DNA from: an uncultured Hymenobacter sp.
Lineage (GTDB): Bacteria > Bacteroidota > Bacteroidia > Cytophagales > Hymenobacteraceae
DNA length: 64,000 bases
Assembly: GCA_913776615.1 (NCBI GenBank)
Contig: CAJYPK010000047.1
Coordinates: 1 to 64,000 of the forward strand
Reading direction: 5' to 3'
Positions 57,917 to 64,000 of this stretch are shown piece after piece. The notes under the pieces were generated by a model. That model did no database searches, was not told the DNA's origin, and saw only the letters and a list, made by a program, of their open reading frames with translations. The first letter of the stretch is position 1, and the number at the start of each line of letters is the position of its first letter. The translations under genes were made by a program, and so were the position numbers.

Positions 57917-58201
57917 ATGGCCGTTGACCTCGCCCAAATCCAGCAAGTACTCGAAAGTGCCCAGCACGCCGACGCATTCAGAGCCGACGTACGGCGTTCC
58001 CTGCGCAAGATTTCTTCCCTGCTCACCAACCTCCAAGGCGCCGTGGAAGAAGCTGAGGGCCTGCTGAGCGGTGAGTATACCCCGACCGTAAAGGAGCGCA
58101 AGCCCCGCACGCCCCGCGAGCCCAACGTTACCGACGCGGAAGCTCCCTACGGCCGTAAGAAAGACGGAACGCCCAAAAGCAAGCCGGGCCGTAAGCAATA
58201 G
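57917..58201 (+). CDS. Small basic protein with AT-hook-like tail
   Basis: 94 residues. The N-terminal half (about 1-55) is an amphipathic helix (IQQVLESAQHADAFRADVRR) that would form a coiled coil; the C-terminal 35 residues are Lys/Arg/Pro-rich (ERKPRTPREP and GRKKDGTPKSKPGRKQ), resembling AT-hooks. This is the shape of nucleoid-associated, H-NS-like proteins. I cannot name a family. Strong perfect terminator after it. Confidence 0.6.
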   Translation: MAVDLAQIQQVLESAQHADAFRADVRRSLRKISSLLTNLQGAVEEAEGLLSGEYTPTVKERKPRTPREPNVTDAEAPYGRKKDGTPKSKPGRKQ

Positions 58202-58220
58202 CAATCCCTGATTACTAAGT

Positions 58221-58258
58221 AAAAGAAAAGCCCTTCGCTAGCGAAGGGCTTTTCTTTT
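58221..58258. terminator. Palindromic terminator
   Basis: Two 19-base halves pair perfectly (58221-58239 with 58240-58258) with GCTAGC at the centre, which in practice leaves a small loop. T runs follow on both strands. Confidence 0.9.
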
Positions 58259-58571
58259 GGGAGCATCGGCTATCTAAGAAAATAGCTGGCTGGGCTTAGG
58301 TAAATACTGCAAGGTATTGTAGGGGCGGCTACGCAATGATAAGATGCTTTACTAGCCGGCTGAAGCTAGCCGTTGCTGCCGGGCTAGGACCGGGGCAATG
58401 CGGATTCGTGATTCACCATCGCTGTAATAATTCATTCGTTAATCATCAATGCCGCCCGTTGAATGGGATAAACAGCTACTCCTGAATCGCAGGTAAAGAC
58501 GATAATGAGTCGCCAATGATTTCGGAATAACTATTTACGTAATGCGGCGCAGCTTCGCCAGGAAATCCGCG
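58259..58571. other. Gap of 0.3 kb with nothing clear
   Basis: Between a terminator and the 3' end of the MFS transporter gene. It contains one short stem (CTAGCCGGCTGAAGCTAGC) and a family-A-like word (AAGATGCTT), but no gene. Confidence 0.4.
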
Positions 58572-59852
58572 CTAGGCTACGCCTGCACGGCGGCTGCCGC
58601 GCAGGCCATACCACATGATGTACGCGTAGCACACGATGGGCAGCAGCAGGGCCAGCCGCAGGCCGCCGTGGTCGGCAATGGCCCCGAAGAGCATGGGCAC
58701 CAGTGCCCCGCCCACGATGGCCGTACACAGCAGGCCCGAGCCTTCCTCGGTGTGGCGGCCTAGCCCGGCCACGGCCAGCGTGAAGATGGTGGGGTACATC
58801 ACGGAGTTCATCAGGCCCACGGCCAACAGGCTCCACATGGCCACCGCGCCGGTGGTGTTGATGGAGATGAGAATGAGCACTACGGCGCCGACGGCCGTGA
58901 AAGCCAGTAGTTTGGCAGGCGAAAACTTATTGAGTAAGTAAGCCCCGGCGAAGCGGCCAATCATGGCCGCACCCCAGTAGTAAGCTACCTTGTTGCCGGC
59001 GGCCGTGGGGTCGAGACCCAGCACGTTGGGTAGGGCTAAGTAGCTCACAATGTGCGAGCCGATGGCCACTTCGGCCCCCACGTACATGAAAATTCCCACC
59101 ACACCCAGGATGAGGTGGCGATACTGCCAGGCGCTGCTGTGGTGCTCGCCGGTGGCATCGTCGTCGTCGGTCACGTGCTGAATGACGGGTAGATTGATGC
59201 GGCTCAGAACCAAGCTGATGAGCAGGAGCATGCCGCCGATGACGAGGTAGGGCAGCTGCACGGCGCTGATGTCGATGCTGGCTGCCGTGGTGGCGTTGTC
59301 CAGCTTAGGCAAGCGACTCAGAATAAGCGCGCTACCCAGCAGCGGGGCCAGCGTGGTGCCCAGCGAGTTGAAAGCCTGCGTGAGCGAGAGCCGCGACGAG
59401 GCCGACTCGGGCGGCCCCAGAATGGCCACGTACGGATTGGCCGCTACTTGCAAGAGCGTGATGCCCGAGGCCAGCACAAACAGCGCGCCCAGAAACAGCC
59501 CGTAGGCCCGCTGGGCCGCCGCCGGGTAAAACAGAAAGGCCCCGATGGCCGCCACCACGAAGCCCAGCAGCATGCCCTGCTTGTAGCCCATGCGGGCCAC
59601 GAGCTTGCCGGCCGGGATGCTCATGAGGAAGTAGGCCCCGAAAAAGCACAGGTTGATGAGGTTGGCCTGGGCGAAGGAAAGCTGGAAGATGGCCTTGAGG
59701 TATGGAATCAGAATGTCGTTGAGACAAGTGATGAAACCCCACAAAAAGAACAGGGTGGTAACGGCACTCAGGGCCGAGGTGTAGCGCGGCGCGGGGCCGC
59801 TGGCCGCGCTGGCGGCACTGGGGCGGGAAATGGTAGGGGCGGGGGCTGCCAT
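58572..59852 (-). CDS. Sugar:proton MFS transporter (FucP/GluP-like)
   Basis: 426 residues from ATG 59852; a longer frame adds Arg/Pro-rich sequence. Twelve membrane helices. Family phrases: LFFLWGFITCLNDILIPYLK (33-52), SLTQAFNSLGTTLAPLLGS, and ANPYVAILGP; these mark the FucP/glucose-galactose transporter branch. It likely imports a hexose with protons. It diverges from a sugar kinase and a LacI regulator, so these three form a sugar-uptake module. Confidence 0.92.
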   Translation of the reverse strand: MAAPAPTISRPSAASAASGPAPRYTSALSAVTTLFFLWGFITCLNDILIPYLKAIFQLSFAQANLINLCFFGAYFLMSIPAGKLVARMGYKQGMLLGFVVAAIGAFLFYPAAAQRAYGLFLGALFVLASGITLLQVAANPYVAILGPPESASSRLSLTQAFNSLGTTLAPLLGSALILSRLPKLDNATTAASIDISAVQLPYLVIGGMLLLISLVLSRINLPVIQHVTDDDDATGEHHSSAWQYRHLILGVVGIFMYVGAEVAIGSHIVSYLALPNVLGLDPTAAGNKVAYYWGAAMIGRFAGAYLLNKFSPAKLLAFTAVGAVVLILISINTTGAVAMWSLLAVGLMNSVMYPTIFTLAVAGLGRHTEEGSGLLCTAIVGGALVPMLFGAIADHGGLRLALLLPIVCYAYIMWYGLRGSRRAGVA

Positions 59853-60152
59853 GCAAAAAGAACGTGGGAAAAAAGGAGATGAGGAGACTAATGTACCGAC
59901 CACCGCCCGGCCAAACCGCACCGGCGCGGCCCGGTCGCGGCCCACCGTTCAGGCTACTGCCGGGGCAGGGCGGGGGGAATTATGGGAAAAACAAAAAAAA
60001 TATGCTACTTGCAGGCTAATAGCTTTTAGCAGCCCGGCCCCGGAAAATACTGGAAGGGCGGGCGGCTAAGGAAGTCAGGGCCAGGCATCGGTGATGCAAC
60101 CGGTGCCGGCCCGGCGCCTGGGCTAGTCGTAAAAGTAGCAAGTAGTTAGCTC
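59853..60152. promoter_or_regulatory. Divergent control region of the sugar module
   Basis: 300 bp between the transporter and the kinase, both directed outward. It includes the dyad at 60015-60030 and an A-rich run (59988-60001) that may be part of the promoters. No other strong element. Confidence 0.4.
60015..60030. promoter_or_regulatory. Candidate LacI-type operator
   Basis: GCTAATAGCTTTTAGC is a 16-bp near-palindrome (14 of 16 symmetric positions) centred on AGCT, the style of LacI/GalR operators. It is the best dyad in the region controlled by the LacI-family gene downstream. Binding is untested. Confidence 0.4.
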
Positions 60153-61082
60153 GTGGAAAATTTTAACCCGCAACAAAACCTCTGGGGCATCGACCTGGGC
60201 GGCACCAAAATGGAAGGCGTAATCCTGCGCTCGGCCCAACACCCGGAAGTACTGTTTCGCCACCGCGTGCCCACTGGGGCCGGGCAGGGCTACGACCACA
60301 TCGTAGGCCAGCTGGCCCTGCTGGTGCAGCACATGGAAGCCGCCGCCGGCTACCGCCCCGCCCGGCTGGGCATCGGTACGCCCGGCACCACCGTGCCCAA
60401 AACCGGCCTGATGAAAAACTGCAACGCCACCGTGCTCAACGGCCGCCCCCTGCGCGCCGACCTGGCGCAGCGGCTGGGCCTGGACGTGGTGCTGGCCAAC
60501 GACGCCAACTGCTTTGCCCTGGCCGAAACCCGGCTGGGGGTGGTGAAGCAGCAGTTTCCCGAGGCCAAAGTGGTGTTCGGCATCATCCTGGGTACGGGGG
60601 TCGGCGGGGGGCTGGTCGTGAACGGCCACCTCGTGGAAGGCTTCCACGGCATTGCCGGCGAGTGGGGCCACAATTACCTGAGCGAGCCGGAAGGCTACCC
60701 CTGCTTTTGCGGTAAGAAGGGCTGCAACGAGAGCATCCTCTCCGGCCCGGCCCTGGAGCGCTACTACGCCCAGCAGAGTGGGGAGGCGCTTGACCTACAG
60801 GAGATTGTGGCCCGCGCCCAGGCCGGCACCGACGCCGTGGCCACGCTCACCCTGCGCCGCCTCACCAACTTCTTCGGCCTCGCGCTGAGCGCCGTAGTCA
60901 ACATGCTCGACCCCGACGTGATTGTTATTGGCGGTGGCGTGGGTAATATTGACGCTCTTTACCAGGCAGGGGTGGCCAGCGTCAACAAGTACGTGTTCGA
61001 CCATCAGTTTGAAGCCCCGGTCGTGAAGCCGCTGCTCGGCGACAGCGCCGGGGTATTCGGCGCGGCCTACCTGGTAGCCTAG
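60153..61082 (+). CDS. ROK family sugar kinase
   Basis: 309 residues, starting with GTG (MENFNPQQNLWGIDLGGTKMEG). The ATP-binding DLGGTKMEG is at 14-22; catalytic Asp in NDANCFALAE, and the ROK zinc motif GYPCFCGKKGCNES (three Cys plus the earlier His in GEWGHN). It phosphorylates a hexose, such as glucose, fructose or N-acetyl-sugar, with ATP. The LacI gene starts 21 bp after it, so the two are co-transcribed. Confidence 0.93.
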   Translation: MENFNPQQNLWGIDLGGTKMEGVILRSAQHPEVLFRHRVPTGAGQGYDHIVGQLALLVQHMEAAAGYRPARLGIGTPGTTVPKTGLMKNCNATVLNGRPLRADLAQRLGLDVVLANDANCFALAETRLGVVKQQFPEAKVVFGIILGTGVGGGLVVNGHLVEGFHGIAGEWGHNYLSEPEGYPCFCGKKGCNESILSGPALERYYAQQSGEALDLQEIVARAQAGTDAVATLTLRRLTNFFGLALSAVVNMLDPDVIVIGGGVGNIDALYQAGVASVNKYVFDHQFEAPVVKPLLGDSAGVFGAAYLVA

Positions 61083-61103
61083 CACCCTTCCAGCGTAGTT
61101 GCC

Positions 61104-62141
61104 TTGAAAAAGCGGACCCTTATCCACGACATTGCCAAGCATTTAGAAGTATCCATCGCCACGGTTTCGCTGGTGCTCAACGGCAAGGCCAAGGAGCACC
61201 GCATCAGCGACGCCCTGGCCGAGCGGGTGCTCAAGTACGTCGACGAGGTGGGCTACAAGCCCAACCAGCTGGCCAAAAGCCTGCGCACCGGCAAGACGCA
61301 CGTCATCGGCCTGATCATCGAGGATATCTCCAACCCGTTCTTCGCCACCGTGGCCTGGCTGATCGAGCGCCACGCCTTTGCCCGGGGCTACCGCATCCTG
61401 TATTGCAGCACCGACAACGACACGGCCAAGGCCAAGGACCTGCTGACCATGTTCCGCGACCGGCACATCGACGGCTACATTATCGCCCCGCCCGCCGGGG
61501 TGGAAAAGGAGATTGAGTCGCTGCTGAAAAGCGGCATTCCGACGGTGCTTTTCGACCGCTACCTGCCCGACCTGCCCACCGACTACATCGTGGTCGATGG
61601 CGAGGCCGGCGTGTACGAAGCCACGCGCCACTTGCTGGATCAGGGCATGACCCGCATCGCGTTTCTCACCACCGAGTCGGAGCAGACCCAAATGGCCAGT
61701 CGTCTGGCCGGTTACTCCCGCGCCATGCAGGAGGCCGGCCAGCCGCTGAGCGTGCAGCGCATCCCGCTGGATTTTGAGGGGAACAAGGAAAAGTGCATCG
61801 CCGCCATCTACCAGTTTTTGCAGGAAAATCCGGCCTGCGAGGCCATCGTTTTCGCCAACAACCCGCTGACCATCCACGGCCTGGAAGCCATTGCGCGGCT
61901 GGGCCGGCGCATTCCCGGAGAGGTGGCCGTGGTTTCCTTCGACGACAACGACCTGTTCCGGCTGCACTCGCCCACCATCACCGCCATTGCCCAGCCCGTG
62001 GAGGCCCTGGCCGAAACGCTGATCAACGTATTGCTCGAAAAGCTCACCACCGAGCGTCCCGAAGACGCCCCGTTGCAGCAGGTGAAGCTGCCGCTGTCGC
62101 TGGTGGTGCGGGGCTCGTCGGTGCGCCAGCCAGTAGGATAA
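61104..62141 (+). CDS. LacI family transcriptional regulator
   Basis: 345 residues with a TTG start at 61104. N-terminal HTH (TLIHDIAKHLEVSIATVSLVLNG, 5-27) then the hinge (ISDALAERVLKYVDEVGYKPNQLA) and a periplasmic-binding-like effector domain ending in SLVVRGSSVRQPVG. Expected to repress or activate the sugar module in response to a sugar. Both it and the ROK gene use weak start codons, in line with low expression. Its last three residues and stop sit in a family B repeat arm. Confidence 0.93.
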   Translation: MKKRTLIHDIAKHLEVSIATVSLVLNGKAKEHRISDALAERVLKYVDEVGYKPNQLAKSLRTGKTHVIGLIIEDISNPFFATVAWLIERHAFARGYRILYCSTDNDTAKAKDLLTMFRDRHIDGYIIAPPAGVEKEIESLLKSGIPTVLFDRYLPDLPTDYIVVDGEAGVYEATRHLLDQGMTRIAFLTTESEQTQMASRLAGYSRAMQEAGQPLSVQRIPLDFEGNKEKCIAAIYQFLQENPACEAIVFANNPLTIHGLEAIARLGRRIPGEVAVVSFDDNDLFRLHSPTITAIAQPVEALAETLINVLLEKLTTERPEDAPLQQVKLPLSLVVRGSSVRQPVG

Positions 62142-62224
62142 GCTGTAGCTTGTCCGGCGTCTGAAGCCGGCCGGGGTGTCGTCTGCCGTGCCCGGTTGCC
62201 GGACAAGCTACAGCTTGTCCTACT
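62132..62224. repeat. Palindromic repeat, family B
   Basis: 27-bp arms (62132-62158 and 62198-62224) with one mismatch, core GGATAAGCTGTAGCTTGTCC. It provides the stop of the LacI gene and ends 10 bp before the stop of the converging barrel gene. Confidence 0.92.
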
Positions 62225-62233
62225 CAATAAATT

Positions 62234-62872
62234 TTACAGCGGAAGCTTAAGCCCCAGCAGCGGCAAGGCCAGCCATAGCGGCTGGCCGCTTACCTGGTGG
62301 CCGGGCAGACCCAGGAAAGTCAGCTCGGTATAGGGAATAAGGCGGGTTTTGAGCAGGTGATACTCCACGCCCACGCCGCCGCGCAGGACGTAGGTGAGGT
62401 GGCTGCCCGGGCCCACGGTGGCCCCGGTGCGCTGGTCTACGGCTGCCGAGGCCGTGACGTAGCTGCCCCCGCCCCCCACAAATACCACCGGCGTAAAGCG
62501 TCCCCAGGTGTGGCGCACGCCCAGGTCGGCCACGAGCGAGGTGGCCAGGCTGTTGGTGCGCAGCTCGTAGGCGTAGCCCGGGCCAGCCAGCGGCTGGGTG
62601 GTGTTGAACTGCGTGGCGTCCAAGGTCAGGCGCAGCCACAGCCAGCGCGGCCGCGTGAAGCCGTGCTCCAGCACGGTGGTGAAGTCGAGGCCCGCCGTGG
62701 CGTGCGCCCGCACGGCCCCCAGCGGCAGGGCTGGCCCCAGGGCAAAGCTGCTATACCAGGGCTGGCGGCCGGGCTGGGGCGGGCGGCCCAGCGGGTGAAG
62801 GCCGGGGCGAGCCAGGGTATCGGGTGGGTTCAGGAGCCCGGCGGCGCAAGCCAGCGTGAGAAGGAGCGGCAA
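62234..62872 (-). CDS. Outer-membrane beta-barrel protein
   Basis: 212 residues, taking the TTG at 62872 as start: it is 12 bp after the DUF2147 stop and begins a compact signal peptide (MPLLLTLACAAG). The body has alternating beta strands (YSSFALGPALPLGAV, LDFTTVLEHGF, YVLRGGVGVEYHLLKT) and ends in LPLLGLKLPL, as in small Bacteroidota barrels. The family is not named. It follows the DUF2147 gene on the same strand, so the two should be one transcript. Confidence 0.6.
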   Translation of the reverse strand: MPLLLTLACAAGLLNPPDTLARPGLHPLGRPPQPGRQPWYSSFALGPALPLGAVRAHATAGLDFTTVLEHGFTRPRWLWLRLTLDATQFNTTQPLAGPGYAYELRTNSLATSLVADLGVRHTWGRFTPVVFVGGGGSYVTASAAVDQRTGATVGPGSHLTYVLRGGVGVEYHLLKTRLIPYTELTFLGLPGHQVSGQPLWLALPLLGLKLPL

Positions 62873-62883
62873 GGTGAAAAGGG

Positions 62884-63267
62884 CTAGGGGTGGGTGTGAG
62901 CTACGCGGGTCCAGGTCTCGGTGTGGGCGGTCAGACCCATTACTTTCACCCTCAGTACTACATGGGTAGGATCGGTGGCGTGCAGGGTGACCGGGTACTG
63001 CTTGTGCGTGGAGTAGTCCATGACCTGACCCGCCAGGTCGTCGCCGTCGGGGCGCAGGTTGCTGAGCAACACCGCACCTACGTCGTAGCCCTGCCGGTGC
63101 GCCAGCGCCACATCCTTGAAGCCTACGAAGCGCCCCACGTAGCCGGGGCCCTGGCGGACTATCTCGATGCGGCCGTCCTGGTCTGCGGCCAGCCAGGTGC
63201 CCAGGTAGGGGTCGGTGGGTGAGGTGGGAGCGAGCAGGCCGGCCAGCCAGCAGAGGAAGAGGTTCAT
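62884..63267 (-). CDS. DUF2147 domain protein
   Basis: 127 residues with a signal peptide (about 1-14). The DUF2147 domain opens with YLGTWLAADQDGRIEI and has the usual second half with AGQVMDYSTHKQYPVTLHA and VKVMGLTAHTETWTRV. These periplasmic proteins are small beta-barrel-like and of unknown function. It stands in front of a beta-barrel gene, so an envelope role is likely. Confidence 0.85.
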   Translation of the reverse strand: MNLFLCWLAGLLAPTSPTDPYLGTWLAADQDGRIEIVRQGPGYVGRFVGFKDVALAHRQGYDVGAVLLSNLRPDGDDLAGQVMDYSTHKQYPVTLHATDPTHVVLRVKVMGLTAHTETWTRVAHTHP

Positions 63268-63324
63268 GCTTGAAAAAATGGGGAAGGAGTGGGAAACAGA
63301 TTGCGAGCGCCAAGCCAGGGCAGA

Positions 63325-63360
63325 CTACCCTGGCGGGTGATGATGTACCCGCCAGGGTAG
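63325..63360. repeat. Hairpin upstream of DUF2147 gene
   Basis: Perfect 14-bp inverted repeat (63325-63338 with 63347-63360), core CTACCCTGGCGGGT. It is 58 bp upstream of the DUF2147 start and directly next to the nested palindrome. No T tract on the minus strand, so it may be a further repeat rather than a terminator. Confidence 0.7.
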
Positions 63361-63366
63361 TTTTAG

Positions 63367-63627
63367 AGCGGTTTGTAGGTCGGTGTGCGGTTTGTCGCAG
63401 CTCTAACGTGGGCGCCTCACCCCCCCCGGCCCCCTCTCCGAAAAGGAAATGCGGATCAAGCATTTTTCGGGGGAGCCGGACGACTACCTAACAATTGCTT
63501 GCGTGTGCTTGCAATCGGCTCCCCCGAAAAATGCTTGATCCGCATTTCCTTTTCGGAGAGGGGGCCGGGGGGGGTGAGGCGCCTGCGTTAGAATTGAGAT
63601 AACCTGTACACCGACCTGCAAACCGCT
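63367..63627. repeat. Nested palindrome, family C inside family E
   Basis: Outer arms AGCGGTTTGTAGGTCGGTGT (63367-) and its counterpart (63601-63627) enclose a complete family C palindrome with 75-bp arms (63404-63478 and 63516-63590, two mismatches). Each arm holds CCCCGGCCCCCTCTCC and the loop resembles that of the copy at 41617. It ends 5 bp before the TolC stop. Confidence 0.93.
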
Positions 63628-63631
63628 TTGT

Positions 63632-64000
63632 CTACACTCCCGCCCCCAACGCCTGCTGGTAGTCGAGGTCGGCGGCGCGGTATTCGTACTGGGCTTGCAG
63701 GCGGTTGGCGCGGGCCTGGTTGAGCTGTTCCTCGGCATCGGCCAGGTCAGTCCACTTGGCCAGGCCCAGCTGCCAGCGCTGGTGCACGAGGCCGTAGGCG
63801 CGGGCAGCGGCGCGCACGGTGAGCGCCTGCACGGCCAGCTGGTCGCGGGCGCTTTGCAAAGCGGCCAGGGTGGTGCGGGCCTCGGCGGCCACGCGGGTGG
63901 CCAGGGCTCGCTGCTGCTGCTCGGCTTGCAGGGCGGCCAGGTGGGCTTGCTCGGTGCGAACGGAGTTGGTGGGGTTGAACAGCGGCACGCTGAGCTGCAC
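63632..64000 (-). CDS. TolC family protein, 3' part
   Basis: The last 122 residues of an outer-membrane efflux protein on the minus strand; the 5' end lies beyond the window. Long coiled coil (EQAHLAALQAEQQQRALATR ... YEYRAADLDYQQALG) is the second TolC hairpin. It is a different gene from the TolC at 40245, so the genome has at least two such ducts. The nested palindrome follows its stop. Confidence 0.85.
   Translation of the reverse strand: MQLSVPLFNPTNSVRTEQAHLAALQAEQQQRALATRVAAEARTTLAALQSARDQLAVQALTVRAAARAYGLVHQRWQLGLAKWTDLADAEEQLNQARANRLQAQYEYRAADLDYQQALGAGV

Overview
The window reads as a GC-rich chromosome segment of a Bacteroidota bacterium, most like Hymenobacter or a close Cytophagales relative. 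Pointers are the lipoproteins with Cys at residues 17-31, a TonB-dependent siderophore receptor with a carboxypeptidase-like N-terminal domain, a LytS/LytTR two-component pair, a permease-M1 peptidase fusion, a Mur-type tripeptide ligase (Mpl), TTG/GTG starts, and short intergenic palindromes built from repeat families I associate with this group. The genus is an inference. I see no rRNA, tRNA, CRISPR array, prophage or insertion sequence, and essentially all genes have the same codon style. The one softer stretch is 28.0-29.8 kb, which is less GC-rich.

Layout. 0-2.9 kb: envelope and lipoprotein genes and a 0.7 kb gene-free gap. 2.9-12.2 kb: a secreted M1 aminopeptidase diverges from a run on the plus strand of sensor kinase, LytTR regulator, ABC ATPase, and a giant permease fused to an M1 peptidase. 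12.4-31.4 kb: mostly housekeeping and stress genes (CHRD lipoprotein, dnaK, LEA-type lipoprotein, EEP hydrolase, MarC, SDR, quinone oxidoreductase, Bcp, M23 and M48 peptidases, FAH-family hydrolase), then an SMI1/KNR4 gene with two orphan neighbours, then mpl. 31.6-38.9 kb: dnaB, a TSUP exporter, a siderophore receptor, a luciferase-like oxidoreductase and a dienelactone hydrolase. 39.0-46.1 kb: an SDR and a complete RND efflux set (adaptor, pump, TolC) on the minus strand. 46.3-49.7 kb: a diverged tandem duplication of an MGMT-like gene plus a secreted-protein gene, with the second MGMT copy reduced to a remnant. 49.8-57.5 kb: MtfA-like peptidase, ABC-F ATPase, a PD-(D/E)XK-like protein, an aminotransferase and an FAD oxidoreductase. 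57.9-64.0 kb: a small basic protein, then a sugar module (MFS transporter diverging from ROK kinase and LacI regulator), two small envelope genes, and the 3' part of a second TolC gene.

The most distinctive signal is not a gene. At least twelve gene junctions hold long inverted repeats (arms about 26-75 bp) from several sequence families, each with a different central loop. They interrupt both junctions of the RND operon, one is nested inside another, and three genes take their last codons and stop from a repeat arm. No transposase that could move them is present. Other points worth a second look are the permease-peptidase fusion with its own two-component system, a four-blade mini-propeller kinase, and the MGMT duplication. 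No promoter is called with confidence.
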